DNA of 64,000 bases, taken from contig NZ_JAMZEG020000001.1 in the NCBI RefSeq assembly GCF_024435075.2, positions 930,001-994,000 of the forward strand. The letters run 5' to 3'. Under the pieces are notes generated by a model. The model was not told the origin of the DNA. It was given only the letters and a program-made list of their open reading frames with translations, and did no database searches. This DNA comes from Marinomonas maritima. Its GTDB lineage: Bacteria; Pseudomonadota; Gammaproteobacteria; Pseudomonadales; Marinomonadaceae. Below are positions 45,021 through 54,421 of this stretch, one piece after another. Position numbers and translations under genes: made by a program. Within the stretch, counting starts at the first letter, position 1, and each line of letters starts with the position of its first letter.

Positions 45021-45944
45021 TTAATTCAGCCCACCAAATCGTTGATAAAAAGATTGTGATGCTTCGGGAAGTGGGCCATCGGCAGATTCTAGATTTTTCC
45101 CTAGCCATTGCTCTGCGGCTGGGGTGATTTTTCGGTAAATGTTTCGACACAGTTGTCGAGCAGCTCGGCCTTCCCAGTCTCCAGGTAAAAGTTCTTCTGG
45201 TAGCTGCGGATCTCTCAACAGTAGTTTTCTGTATTCATGGATTAACAACGTGCGAGTCAGAAAGCTGGATTCAGCATCGATGTTGCCTTTTTCATCAAGC
45301 TCTTGCCATATGGGGCGAAACAAATCGATGAATTCTTGGTAGTGAGCGCCAAGCTTATCAAGTTCCCAGCACTCTCGCACAAGCATTCGAATTTGTTTTC
45401 CTGCCAGTTCTTCTTGTTGATGTGTTTTGAATACAATGACTTTGCTTTGTAAGTTCGATGACGCCAAAACGGTATTCACGTCACTTAAATTGGCGCTTGG
45501 ACTGCCGATAAGTTGTCCTGTTAACACGCCAAAGCCTTGCCAGTTTAGGTTCTCTAATAGTTGCTTTCTTTCATCTGTAGATAGCTGTTGCGTCATGATT
45601 AAGCACCAAGAGCCATCCCATACGGCTTGGTTGGCGCTGTATACGCGTCGAAACGCTTGTTCAAACTTGCGTCGACCAGAGCCTGTTAAGCTGTAATAGC
45701 TTTTTCTTCCCACTTTGTCGCTGGTTAGCCAGCCATCTTGTGTTAAACGAAAGATGGTCGTTCTCATTAACCGCTCGTTAATTCCCATCGGCTCAAGCAG
45801 TTTGATTAAACTACCTAACCAAACGGTTCCACCATGTGGCTCAATCGTATCGCCATATAAGGTGATGACCAGAGAGGAAGCTCGAATGGGTTTTTGGCTT
45901 TGAAAGCGAGTGATTAATGTGTCTAAAGTATTAAGTTTATTCAT
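45021..45944 (-). CDS. paaX: Phenylacetate degradation repressor
   Basis: PaaX represses the paa genes until phenylacetyl-CoA, the true inducer, appears. The 307-residue protein has an N-terminal winged helix (about 18-90, ASSLVITLYGDTIEPHGGTVWLGSL and TTIFRLTQDGWL) and the PaaX-like C-terminal domain. The gene lies behind paaY on the minus strand, divergent as a pair from paaF. Candidate operators are seen before paaF and paaA. Confidence 0.92.
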   Translation of the reverse strand: MNKLNTLDTLITRFQSQKPIRASSLVITLYGDTIEPHGGTVWLGSLIKLLEPMGINERLMRTTIFRLTQDGWLTSDKVGRKSYYSLTGSGRRKFEQAFRRVYSANQAVWDGSWCLIMTQQLSTDERKQLLENLNWQGFGVLTGQLIGSPSANLSDVNTVLASSNLQSKVIVFKTHQQEELAGKQIRMLVRECWELDKLGAHYQEFIDLFRPIWQELDEKGNIDAESSFLTRTLLIHEYRKLLLRDPQLPEELLPGDWEGRAARQLCRNIYRKITPAAEQWLGKNLESADGPLPEASQSFYQRFGGLN

Positions 45945-46063
45945 TATTAACTGGTGGTCCAGTGTGAGTTAGCCGAGCGGTTATTCTCTTAAACCTGTTC
46001 GGCTTAGTAAAGAAGAATAGTCTTAAAACGCTAGACTAACTGGGTTTCTGTACTTGAGTGTAT

Positions 46064-46651
46064 TTAGCTTTTTGGCTGATGTGACCGACTCTGAAGGGTT
46101 GGTCTATTTTGTTCTATGGCATTTAATGGAATGCATTCAATCATGGATGTTAGGCATCTTTTTGACAGTTCTATGTATTCTTGTGTGCCCGTTTGTTTCC
46201 ATTTTAGTTCGTCATCGGTTACCGATCGAACAATTTTTCCCGGTACACCCATCACCAAAGATCTAGGCGGACAAGTAAACTGGTTTTTTACAAAGGAAGA
46301 GGCAGCGACTATCGAACCTGCGCCTATTTCAGCGTAATCCATAATAACACTGTTCATACCGATTAAAGCATCTTCACCAATGATGCAGCCATGCAAAACA
46401 GCACCATGACCAATATGGCCATGTTTACGAATAATGGTGTGGCTATCAGAAAAGCCATGAACCACACAGTTGTCTTGGATGTTTGATTCTTCTTCCATGG
46501 TAATGCGCCCAAAATCCCCTCTTAAGCAGGCTCCTGGACCAACATAACAGCCTTCTCCAATGATCACGTCGCCAATCAGCGTCGCGGTTGGGTGAACGTA
46601 TGCACTAGGGTGTACGACAGGCGTAACACCATCTATTTTGTAGTAAGGCAT
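46064..46651 (-). CDS. paaY: PaaY, hexapeptide-repeat thioesterase of the phenylacetate cluster
   Basis: This 195-residue protein has a left-handed beta-helix built from hexapeptide repeats (about 15-140: VHPTATLIGDVIIGEGCYVG and following). It resembles gamma-carbonic anhydrases, with His ligands in HGHIGHGAVLHG. PaaY is a thioesterase that rescues CoA by hydrolysing dead-end ring-opening products. It leads the paaY-paaX pair and is divergent from paaF. Confidence 0.9.
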   Translation of the reverse strand: MPYYKIDGVTPVVHPSAYVHPTATLIGDVIIGEGCYVGPGACLRGDFGRITMEEESNIQDNCVVHGFSDSHTIIRKHGHIGHGAVLHGCIIGEDALIGMNSVIMDYAEIGAGSIVAASSFVKNQFTCPPRSLVMGVPGKIVRSVTDDELKWKQTGTQEYIELSKRCLTSMIECIPLNAIEQNRPTLQSRSHQPKS

Positions 46652-47008
46652 GTTTTTTCCTTTTTTATTTGGTTCTTTATTTACTTAATTTTAGATTATT
46701 TTGTGTCGATATGTTTTAAATTATTTCGTTTTTTTACGTTAAAATTGAAAATTATCAAGATTTGTTTTTGATTTAATGAATTTAAAATCATTATTTTTAG
46801 ATTTAAGTATTTGATTTGTAAATATATTTACCTTTTCTTGGTTGGTTTTATTTGATTGTTTAACTAAAGGGATACGTAAAAAATTAAATTTATTATTGTT
46901 TTGTATCTAATTATGGTTCATCTTTATATTAAGTGAAACGTGATTGAGCTCACTAGAGTGTGTTTGGCTGAGCGAATTAATAACAATAAGATCGAGTGTT
47001 TGAATCAA
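46652..47008. other. Divergent control region between paaY and paaF
   Basis: This very AT-rich stretch of 357 bases has no gene. It contains a candidate PaaX operator at 46870-46908, entered separately. Confidence 0.6.
46870..46908. promoter_or_regulatory. Candidate PaaX operator before paaF
   Basis: GGATAC and GTATCT form an inverted pair of half-sites 27 bases apart. The E. coli PaaX operator is TGATTC, 27 bases, GAATCA. The same GATAC/GTATC pair occurs before paaA, which makes chance less likely. Confidence 0.5.
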
Positions 47009-47794
47009 ATGACAAATAAAAACTATCAATCATTGATTGTGCATCAGGCGGAGAGTGGGGTTCAGTTGGTACAGTTGAACCGTCCAGAAGCATTGAATGC
47101 ACTAACGACAGGGCTATTGGCAGAATTATCCGATGTCATGGATGTGGCTGAGGCGTCGGACGATATTCGAGTTTTGGTTCTTACTGGAAGCTCGAAAGCG
47201 TTTGCCGCGGGAGCTGACATCAACGAAATGGCAGAACGTGATCTCGTTGATATGCTAAATGATCCTCGTCAGCAATATTGGCAGCGTATCACTCGCTTCT
47301 CTAAACCGGTGATTGCGGCCGTTAATGGCTACTGTCTTGGTGGTGGGTGTGAGTTGGCCATGCATGCAGACATTTTAATAGCAGGTCGCGATGCGCAATT
47401 TGGCCAACCCGAAATCAATCTAGGTATTATGCCGGGAGCAGGCGGAACCCAACGTCTGTTACGAGCGGTTGGTAAATCTCTCACCATGCAAATGGTGCTC
47501 ACCGGTCAACCTATCAATGCCCAGCAGGCAAAAAATGCTGGTCTCATCAGTGAAATAACCCAACCCGAATTGACGATTACGAGAGCCTTGGCTTTGGCGA
47601 AAGTCATTGCGAGTAAAGGCAGTCTTGCCGTGCGCTTAGCAAAAGAATCCATTCTAAAAGGCATGGATACTGATTTGGCAACAGGCCTGCGTTTTGAGCG
47701 CCATGCTTTTACCGTGTTGGCAGGTACCGAAGATAGGAAAGAAGGAATTCTGGCGTTTAAAGAAAAACGTCAACCAAACTTTTCTGGTCGCTAA
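47009..47794 (+). CDS. paaF: 2,3-Dehydroadipyl-CoA hydratase
   Basis: PaaF hydrates 2,3-dehydroadipyl-CoA to 3-hydroxyadipyl-CoA in the lower part of phenylacetate breakdown. The 261-residue crotonase-fold protein has the oxyanion-hole region AFAAGADINEMAERD and the catalytic glutamates in GCELAMHADILIAG and PEINLGIMPGAGGTQRL. I chose the ATG at 47009 because it fits the family N-terminus; the frame is open 23 codons further up. It leads the plus-strand paaFGHIJK series. Confidence 0.9.
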   Translation: MTNKNYQSLIVHQAESGVQLVQLNRPEALNALTTGLLAELSDVMDVAEASDDIRVLVLTGSSKAFAAGADINEMAERDLVDMLNDPRQQYWQRITRFSKPVIAAVNGYCLGGGCELAMHADILIAGRDAQFGQPEINLGIMPGAGGTQRLLRAVGKSLTMQMVLTGQPINAQQAKNAGLISEITQPELTITRALALAKVIASKGSLAVRLAKESILKGMDTDLATGLRFERHAFTVLAGTEDRKEGILAFKEKRQPNFSGR

Positions 47795-47837
47795 TTTTTT
47801 GGGTGTTATTTTTCAATTCTTAGAGAGGCAATAGTAA

Positions 47838-48629
47838 ATGAGCTTCGAACATATTCTATATACGGTTGATTCTGGTGTTGCATTATTGAGTTTAAATCGC
47901 CCCAAAGCGCTTAATAGCTTTAATGAGGCTATGCACCTTGAAGTGCAGCAAGCACTAAAATCCGCTCTAAAAGACAAGCAGGTTAGGGTGCTGGTTTTAA
48001 CGGCTGAGGGACGAGGCTTCTGTGCTGGACAAGACTTGTCTGATCGAAATGTTGATCCTAGTGCTGCGTCACCTGATCTGGGTATTTCAATTGAGCGTTT
48101 TTATAACCCGCTGATTAAGCAATTGCAGGCTTTTCCAATGCCAGTGATATGTGCAGTTAATGGTGTGGCGGCAGGTGCTGGGGCGAATATTCCTTTGGCG
48201 TGCGACCTGGTTATAGCTGCGCGTTCTGCCAAGTTTATTCAGGCTTTTTGCAAAATTGGTTTGATACCTGATTCAGGTGGAACCTGGTTTTTACCGCGCT
48301 TGATCGGTATGGCAAGAGCCAAAGAGTTGGCGCTGCTGGGAGAGCCATTGATGGCGGAAAAAGCGCTGGAATGGGGAATGATTTATAAAGTCGTAGACGA
48401 TGAAGATTTACGCGAAGAGGCCATGTCTTTGGCGCGTCGTCTGGCCACTCAGCCGACCAAAGGTTTGTCTTTTGTTAAGCGCGCACTCAATCAAAGTTTT
48501 GATCATGATTTTAATACTCAACTCGATGTTGAGCGTGATTTGCAGCGTATGGCGGGTCAGACGCAGGATTACCGTGAAGGCGTAAAAGCCTTTATGGAGA
48601 AACGTACGCCAGAATTTAAGGGAGAATAA
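47838..48629 (+). CDS. paaG: Ring-1,2-epoxyphenylacetyl-CoA isomerase
   Basis: PaaG rearranges the ring epoxide to the seven-membered oxepin-CoA and later shifts the double bond in a ring-opened product. The 263-residue crotonase-type protein has GRGFCAGQDLSDRN for CoA binding and QAFCKIGLIPDSGGTWFLPR with the catalytic Asp region typical of PaaG. AGAGAGGCAATA precedes the start. It follows paaF after 43 bases. Confidence 0.92.
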   Translation: MSFEHILYTVDSGVALLSLNRPKALNSFNEAMHLEVQQALKSALKDKQVRVLVLTAEGRGFCAGQDLSDRNVDPSAASPDLGISIERFYNPLIKQLQAFPMPVICAVNGVAAGAGANIPLACDLVIAARSAKFIQAFCKIGLIPDSGGTWFLPRLIGMARAKELALLGEPLMAEKALEWGMIYKVVDDEDLREEAMSLARRLATQPTKGLSFVKRALNQSFDHDFNTQLDVERDLQRMAGQTQDYREGVKAFMEKRTPEFKGE

Positions 48630-48631
48630 TC

Positions 48632-50173
48632 ATGCCTGCCTTGAAACAAAGTGCGGTTGTTGGGGTGATTGGTGCCGGTGCGATGGGCGCGGGAATTGCT
48701 CAAGTAGCTGCCCAGGCGGGTCATCAAGTTAAGCTGTATGACAATCGAGAAGGGGTTGCTCAATCTGCTATCGATCTAATGACGAAGCAGATGGCGAAGT
48801 TGGTAGAGCGTAAAAAATTCACTTCAGAACAAGTACAGCAAACATTGGCTCGATTGCATGTGGCAGATTCGCTGAACGATTTGGCGGATACTGGATTGGT
48901 AGTGGAGGCTATTGTCGAAAATATCGACATCAAGAAAAGCATTTTTGACACCTTGGAATTGGTTTGCGCTGCAGACTGTATTTTAGCCAGTAATACCTCC
49001 TCTATTTCTATTACCCGTTTAGCGGCGGGAATGAAGCACCCAGAACGTATGGTTGGCATGCATTTCTTTAATCCGGCACCCATTATGAAACTGGTTGAAG
49101 TGGTGTCTGGTTTGGCAACGGATTCTAATGTGGCAACCTGCCTTTATGAAACAGCATTAAATTGGGGTAAGAAGCCAGTTTATGCGGCGTCTACGCCGGG
49201 TTTTATTGTCAATCGAGTGGCGCGTCCTTTTTACGCGGAAAGCTTCCGCTTACGACAAGAGCAAGTGGCCGACTGTGCGACTCTGGATGCTTTGTTAAGG
49301 GGCGCTGGTGGCTTTCGAATGGGCGCTTTCGAGTTGACGGACATGATAGGTCACGATGTGAACTATGCCGTCACCTGTTCCGTGTTCGATGCTTATTATG
49401 GCGATTTCCGTTTTCAACCGTCTTTGATTCAAAAAGACTTGGTGGATGCTGGCTATTTAGGGCGGAAAACCGGCCAAGGTTTTTATTCATACCAAGAAGG
49501 GGCTGAAAAGCCAGAGGCGCAAGTCGTCTCTGTTTCATCGTCGAATCATGCTAGTCGTATTAAGTGCGAAGCTTCTGAGGAAATGGGTCATCTTGCAGGA
49601 TTGCTTGAACGTTTGTCTCAGGCGGGTGTTCAGATAACACGCGTTTCTGGGATGGCCAAAGGTTGTCTGAAAGTTGGCGGTGCTTTACTTGCATTGACCG
49701 ATGGACGTATGGCGTGTCAACGAGCCAAAGATGAACAGTTGAGCGATCTTGTTTTGGTGGATTTGGCGTTGGATTATCGGAGCGCAACGCATATTGCCTT
49801 GAGTCGTTCCGCATCGACATCCGAAGAGGCGTTTAATGATGTTGTTCAGTGTTTTGATTTGGCCGGCATTAAGGTAAGTGAAGTCACGGACTCACCCGCA
49901 TTGGTGGTGATGCGAACGGTCGCCATGTTGGCGAACGAAGCAGCCGATGCGGTTTTACAAGGCGTCGCATCCGCAGAAGGCGTTGATACGGCCATGTATT
50001 TTGGCCTGAATTACCCCAAAGGTCCATTGGCGTGGGCAGATTCTATAGGCGTTACCGAGATAGAAGCGGTGTTGCGTAACTTGCAGCAGTCCTATGGTGA
50101 GGACCGCTATCGTCCTTCTTTATTAATGCGTCGAATCGCTGTGTTAGAGGGAAATTTCCATGGCCAAGCTTAA
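48632..50173 (+). CDS. paaH: 3-Hydroxyadipyl-CoA dehydrogenase
   Basis: PaaH oxidises 3-hydroxyadipyl-CoA to 3-oxoadipyl-CoA with NAD. The 513-residue protein has a Rossmann N-terminus (GVIGAGAMGAGIAQVAAQAG), the signature MVGMHFFNPAPIMKLVEVVSG with the catalytic His, and a duplicated C-terminal helical domain (about 400-505). It starts two bases after paaG, and its end overlaps paaI by 14 bases. Confidence 0.93.
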   Translation: MPALKQSAVVGVIGAGAMGAGIAQVAAQAGHQVKLYDNREGVAQSAIDLMTKQMAKLVERKKFTSEQVQQTLARLHVADSLNDLADTGLVVEAIVENIDIKKSIFDTLELVCAADCILASNTSSISITRLAAGMKHPERMVGMHFFNPAPIMKLVEVVSGLATDSNVATCLYETALNWGKKPVYAASTPGFIVNRVARPFYAESFRLRQEQVADCATLDALLRGAGGFRMGAFELTDMIGHDVNYAVTCSVFDAYYGDFRFQPSLIQKDLVDAGYLGRKTGQGFYSYQEGAEKPEAQVVSVSSSNHASRIKCEASEEMGHLAGLLERLSQAGVQITRVSGMAKGCLKVGGALLALTDGRMACQRAKDEQLSDLVLVDLALDYRSATHIALSRSASTSEEAFNDVVQCFDLAGIKVSEVTDSPALVVMRTVAMLANEAADAVLQGVASAEGVDTAMYFGLNYPKGPLAWADSIGVTEIEAVLRNLQQSYGEDRYRPSLLMRRIAVLEGNFHGQA

Positions 50174-50621
50174 TGAAGAACAAGTGAAAGTGCAGCTTGC
50201 TGAGCGTTGCGCGCAAGCTTTGTACGAGCGAGATGTCGCCACTCAGCATTTAGGTATCGAGTTACTATTTTCTGCACCGGGTCAGTCTAAGGTTCGCATG
50301 ACAGTGCAGGACTTTATGTTGCAAGGGCATAAAACGTGTCACGGCGGTTATATGTTTACTTTGGCAGATTCTGCTTTTGCGTTTGCTTGTAATACCTACA
50401 ACCAGCCGACCGTTGCGCTGGGTTGTTCTATTGATTACGTCGCACCTGCTTATCAAGGTGATGTGCTTACCGCAAGTTGCTGTGAAAAAAGTCGTGGTGG
50501 ACGCACAGGAAACTACGATGTCGAGATTTATAACCAACAAGATCAATTGATCGCCATATTTCACGGTAAATCTTATCGAATTAAAGGCGAGATTCTTTCA
50601 CAGGAGAACGTAAATGACTGA
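50160..50621 (+). CDS. paaI: Hotdog-fold thioesterase of the phenylacetate pathway
   Basis: PaaI hydrolyses hydroxyphenylacetyl-CoA and similar stalled CoA esters. The 153-residue hotdog protein has LQGHKTCHGGYMFTLADSAFAFACN, with the Asp and the HGG loop of the active site. It overlaps both paaH (14 bases) and paaJ (8 bases), a tightly coupled arrangement. Confidence 0.92.
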   Translation: MAKLNEEQVKVQLAERCAQALYERDVATQHLGIELLFSAPGQSKVRMTVQDFMLQGHKTCHGGYMFTLADSAFAFACNTYNQPTVALGCSIDYVAPAYQGDVLTASCCEKSRGGRTGNYDVEIYNQQDQLIAIFHGKSYRIKGEILSQENVND

Positions 50622-51828
50622 TGCTCTTATTATTGATGCTATCCGTACGCCGATTGGGCGTTACGGTGGTGCGCTTTCTAAAGTCAGGGCAGACGATTTG
50701 GGTGCTATTCCAATTAAATCTCTAATGGATCGAAACCCGACGGTTGATTGGTCAAAAGTAGATGATGTCTTGTATGGCTGTGCGAACCAAGCAGGTGAAG
50801 ACAATCGTAATGTGGCTCGAATGTCTTCTTTGCTTTCAGGGCTTCCACACAGTGTTCCCGGCTCGACGATCAATCGTTTGTGTGGTTCTGGTATGGATGC
50901 GGTTGGCTTGGCAGCCAGAACCATTCGTGCGGGTGAAGCGGGTTTGATGATTGCCGGTGGAGTTGAGTCTATGTCACGGGCGCCCTTTGTGCTGGGGAAA
51001 GCGGATCAAGCTTTCTCTCGTCAAGCGGACATGTACGACACGACGATCGGTTGGCGCTTTGTTAACAAGTTGATGGCAGATCAATACGGTACGCATTCTA
51101 TGCCTGAAACCGCTGAAAACGTGGCGGAAGAGTTTAATATTTCCCGCGCAGATCAAGATTTATTCGCTTTGCGCAGTCAGCAAAAAACCGCGGTCGCTCA
51201 AGAAAATGGGCGTTTAGAAAAAGAGATTATCCCCGTTGTGATTCCGCAACGTAAAGGTGATCCAATCGTTGTCAGTCAGGATGAGCATCCTCGTGCAGAC
51301 AGCAGTTTGGAAGCCTTGTCGAATCTTGCTACGCCTTTTCGTCGCGATGGCAAAGGGTCGGTGACAGCAGGTAATGCGTCTGGTGTTAACGACGGCGCTT
51401 GTGCCTTGTTATTGGCAAGCGAAGAAGCCGCATCAACTTATGGTTTAAAAGCACGTGGTCGAGTGTTGGGTATGGCGGCGGCAGGAGTTGAGCCTCGTAT
51501 TATGGGCATTGGTCCCGCTCCAGCGTCTAAGAAGGTACTTGAGCAAGTGGGTCTGACCTTAGATGACATGGATGTTATTGAGTTAAATGAAGCCTTTGCA
51601 TCGCAAGGGTTGGCGGTGTTGCGAGAGCTTGGCTTGGCGGATGACGATGCCCGCGTTAACCCTAATGGTGGCGCTATTGCGTTAGGTCATCCATTGGGAA
51701 TGAGTGGTGCGCGGCTTATTACGACGGCGCTAAATGAGTTGGAAAGTAAAAATAAGCGTTATGCCTTGTGCACCATGTGTATTGGCGTTGGGCAGGGGAT
51801 TGCGATGGTAATTGAGCGACTTAATTAA
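50614..51828 (+). CDS. paaJ: 3-Oxoadipyl-CoA / 3-oxo-5,6-dehydrosuberyl-CoA thiolase
   Basis: PaaJ cleaves two 3-oxoacyl-CoA intermediates and ends the pathway in acetyl-CoA and succinyl-CoA. The 404-residue thiolase has the acyl-accepting Cys in NRLCGSGMDAVG, the His and Asn region NEAFASQ and GGAIALGHPLGMSGAR, and the general-base Cys in CTMCIGVGQG. CAGGAGAAC precedes the ATG. Confidence 0.94.
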   Translation: MTDALIIDAIRTPIGRYGGALSKVRADDLGAIPIKSLMDRNPTVDWSKVDDVLYGCANQAGEDNRNVARMSSLLSGLPHSVPGSTINRLCGSGMDAVGLAARTIRAGEAGLMIAGGVESMSRAPFVLGKADQAFSRQADMYDTTIGWRFVNKLMADQYGTHSMPETAENVAEEFNISRADQDLFALRSQQKTAVAQENGRLEKEIIPVVIPQRKGDPIVVSQDEHPRADSSLEALSNLATPFRRDGKGSVTAGNASGVNDGACALLLASEEAASTYGLKARGRVLGMAAAGVEPRIMGIGPAPASKKVLEQVGLTLDDMDVIELNEAFASQGLAVLRELGLADDDARVNPNGGAIALGHPLGMSGARLITTALNELESKNKRYALCTMCIGVGQGIAMVIERLN

Positions 51829-51912
51829 CTTATCAATCAAAATAATAAAGGCTGCATTGCGAGAACTAATGCAGTCATGAATTCTAAAAATAATAACAGA
51901 GAGAGCGCAACA

Positions 51913-53232
51913 ATGGATATTCGTAGTCGGTTTAATCCAGATCAACTTGATCCAATGGAAACAGCCAGTATTGATGAGTTGCGGGCGCATCAGTTAGAGC
52001 GTTTGCAGTGGACTGTTCGTCACGCTTATAACAATGTTCCTATGTATAAACAGCGTTTTGACCAGCTGGGTTTGCATCCTGACGACATTAAATCGTTGGA
52101 TGACATTGCAAAATTACCTTTCACGACAAAGTCAGACCTACGAGATAATTATCCCTACGGTATGTTTGCAACGCCGATGAATCAAGTGGTTCGCCTTCAT
52201 GCATCAAGCGGTACAACCGGTAAGCCGACGGTGGTGGGTTACACGCAAAATGACATCGATAATTGGGCCAATATAGTGGCTCGTTCGATTCGTGCTGCGG
52301 GCGGGCGTAAAGGCGATATGTTGCACAATGCCTATGGTTACGGCCTGTTTACTGGCGGCTTGGGTGCGCATTATGGCGCCGAGCGTCTTGGTTGTACGGT
52401 TATTCCTATGTCTGGTGGGCAGACAGAAAAACAAGTGCGTCTGATTCAGGATTTCCAGCCTGACATTATTATGGTGACGCCCTCTTATATGTTGAATTTA
52501 CTAGACGAAATGGAAAAGCAAGGTATCGATCCGCTTGGGCTCAAACTGCGCTTGGGAATTTTTGGGGCGGAGCCATGGACTCAAGAATTACGTCGCTCAG
52601 TAGAAGAGCGTGCCGGTATTCGGGCGATGGATATTTATGGCTTATCTGAAATTATGGGGCCGGGCGTGGCGATGGAGTGCGCAGAAAGCCAAGATGGCCC
52701 AACCGTATGGGAAGACCATTTTTATCCTGAAATTGTCGATCCGAATACGGGTGAGGTGTTGCCAGATGGTGAGATGGGGGAATTGGTATTTACCAGCTTA
52801 AGCAAAGAAGCTTTGCCAATGATTCGTTACCGTACGCGGGATTTAACTCGCCTGTTGCCGGGAACCGCTCGCCGTATGCGCCGCATTGATAAAATTACTG
52901 GCCGTAGCGACGACATGATGATTATTCGTGGTGTGAACGTCTTTCCCACGCAAATTGAAGAAGAAGTGATTAAAGTAAATCACTTTTCAGAAAGCTATGA
53001 AATACATCTGTATCGTAAAGGTAATATGGATGGTATGGATGTGCATGTTGAGCTGCGTCCTGACTGTGCGGGTTTTGATGAGCAAAAAATCAATAGTGCC
53101 ATTAATGAATTGCGTCACCATGTGAAGTCGTCTGTAGGGATCAGTATTAACGTTAAGCTTAGAGAAATAGGCAGTATAGCTCGTTCAGAGGGTAAGGCTA
53201 AGCATGTTTACGATGAGAGAATTTCTGTTTAA
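51913..53232 (+). CDS. paaK: Phenylacetate-CoA ligase
   Basis: PaaK activates phenylacetate with ATP and CoA; its product induces the pathway and is the substrate of the epoxidase. The 439-residue adenylate-forming enzyme has the AMP-binding loop SSGTTGKPTVVGYT, IYGLSEIMGPG in the middle and a C-terminal domain with RSDDMMIIRGVNVFP. The ATG at 51913 is preferred to an ATG 12 codons upstream because it matches the family start. A terminator follows, so paaABCDE are transcribed separately. Confidence 0.94.
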   Translation: MDIRSRFNPDQLDPMETASIDELRAHQLERLQWTVRHAYNNVPMYKQRFDQLGLHPDDIKSLDDIAKLPFTTKSDLRDNYPYGMFATPMNQVVRLHASSGTTGKPTVVGYTQNDIDNWANIVARSIRAAGGRKGDMLHNAYGYGLFTGGLGAHYGAERLGCTVIPMSGGQTEKQVRLIQDFQPDIIMVTPSYMLNLLDEMEKQGIDPLGLKLRLGIFGAEPWTQELRRSVEERAGIRAMDIYGLSEIMGPGVAMECAESQDGPTVWEDHFYPEIVDPNTGEVLPDGEMGELVFTSLSKEALPMIRYRTRDLTRLLPGTARRMRRIDKITGRSDDMMIIRGVNVFPTQIEEEVIKVNHFSESYEIHLYRKGNMDGMDVHVELRPDCAGFDEQKINSAINELRHHVKSSVGISINVKLREIGSIARSEGKAKHVYDERISV

Positions 53233-53256
53233 TTAATGTCTCCATTTGATAAAGAG

Positions 53257-53288
53257 TAGCCTCTTATTTTAAGAGGCTAGGGTTTTTG
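53257..53288 (+). terminator. Terminator behind paaK
   Basis: TAGCCTCTT and AAGAGGCTA form a perfect 9-bp stem with an ATTTT loop, followed by GGGTTTTTG. Confidence 0.85.
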
Positions 53289-53312
53289 TTGTCAAAAAAC
53301 CAAAGAATTAAG

Positions 53313-53352
53313 TGATACACAAATATAAAAATTGACTTGAATTTATGTATCA
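53313..53352. promoter_or_regulatory. Candidate PaaX operator and promoter before paaA
   Basis: TGATACACAAAT at 53313 and ATTTATGTATCA ending at 53352 are inverted half-sites matching in 11 of 12 positions; the inner gap between TGATAC and GTATCA is 28 bases. A TTGACT (-35 type) at 53332 lies between them. A repressor here would block RNA polymerase. The arrangement mirrors TGATTC-27-GAATCA of E. coli PaaX. Confidence 0.6.
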
Positions 53353-53409
53353 TTAGTCTATTCTATTATTAATAAAATGACTTATTTCTACGATATTGGA
53401 GATGTTCTC

Positions 53410-54402
53410 ATGTACGCACAACAAGTTGAAACAGGGGCGAAAACCGTAAAACCCTTAGCTGAAATGGGGCCAGAAGAAAAAGCGTTTCAGGAAAAAATTG
53501 ATGCCGAGATTAAGATCGAGGCTAAAAACTGGATGCCAGATAGCTACCGTAAAACGTTGATCCGTCAAATTTCCCAGCATGCGCATTCTGAAATTGTGGG
53601 TATGTTGCCAGAAGGCAATTGGGTGACCCGCGCGCCTACCTTGAAACGCAAGTTACAACTGATGGCTAAAATTCAGGATGAAGCGGGACATGGTTTGTAT
53701 TTGTATAGCGCGATGGAAACGCTTGGAGCGGATCGTGATGAAGAAATTGAAAAACTTCATTCCGGCCGTGCTAAGTATTCGAGTATTTTTAACTACCCAA
53801 CACTTAATTGGGCCGATATGGGCGCTGTGGGTTGGTTGGTCGATGGCGCTGCGATTGTCAATCAGGTCCCCCTTCAGCGTACTTCGTACGGCCCTTATTC
53901 CCGTGCCATGATCCGAGTATGCAAAGAAGAAAGCTTTCATCAACGTCAAGGCTACGAAATCCTTTTGCACATGATGCGCCATGGCATCCAAGCACAAAAA
54001 GACATGGTGCAAGATGCGATTAATCGCTTGTGGTGGCCATCTTTAATGATGTTTGGCCCAAGTGATGCGGAATCGCCTAACTCTGCGCAATCACTGGCTT
54101 GGAAAATCAAACGCCATACCAACGACGAACTGCGTCAACGCTTTATCGACCAAACCATTCCGCAACTAGAGCTATTGGGCTGCACCGTTCCAGACCCTGA
54201 TTTGAAATGGAATGAAGAGCGTGGTCACTACGATTTTGGTGAGATTCAGTGGGAAGAATTCTACGAGGTTCTCAAAGGCAATGGCCCTTGTAATCGTGAG
54301 CGATTGGAAACGCGCCGAAATGCCATTCAAGACGGCGCTTGGGTCCGTGAAGCGGCGGTAGCTCATGCAAACAAAAAACAAAAACAACAGGCTGCTGCCT
54401 AA
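53410..54402 (+). CDS. paaA: Phenylacetyl-CoA epoxidase catalytic subunit
   Basis: PaaA holds the di-iron centre that epoxidises the aromatic ring of phenylacetyl-CoA with oxygen. The 330-residue ferritin-like protein has two iron-binding blocks, QDEAGHGLYLY and CKEESFHQRQG, each with ExxH. The ATG at 53410 follows GGAG; an ATG 11 codons upstream is less likely. It leads the paaABCDE operon behind the predicted PaaX operator. Confidence 0.95.
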   Translation: MYAQQVETGAKTVKPLAEMGPEEKAFQEKIDAEIKIEAKNWMPDSYRKTLIRQISQHAHSEIVGMLPEGNWVTRAPTLKRKLQLMAKIQDEAGHGLYLYSAMETLGADRDEEIEKLHSGRAKYSSIFNYPTLNWADMGAVGWLVDGAAIVNQVPLQRTSYGPYSRAMIRVCKEESFHQRQGYEILLHMMRHGIQAQKDMVQDAINRLWWPSLMMFGPSDAESPNSAQSLAWKIKRHTNDELRQRFIDQTIPQLELLGCTVPDPDLKWNEERGHYDFGEIQWEEFYEVLKGNGPCNRERLETRRNAIQDGAWVREAAVAHANKKQKQQAAA

Positions 54403-54421
54403 CTAATTTGAGGTATCTCTC

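Noticed and set aside
45969..46004. AGCCGA / TCGGCT inverted repeat between paaY and paaX
   Set aside because: The stem is only 6 bp with a long loop and no T run, too weak for a terminator or operator.
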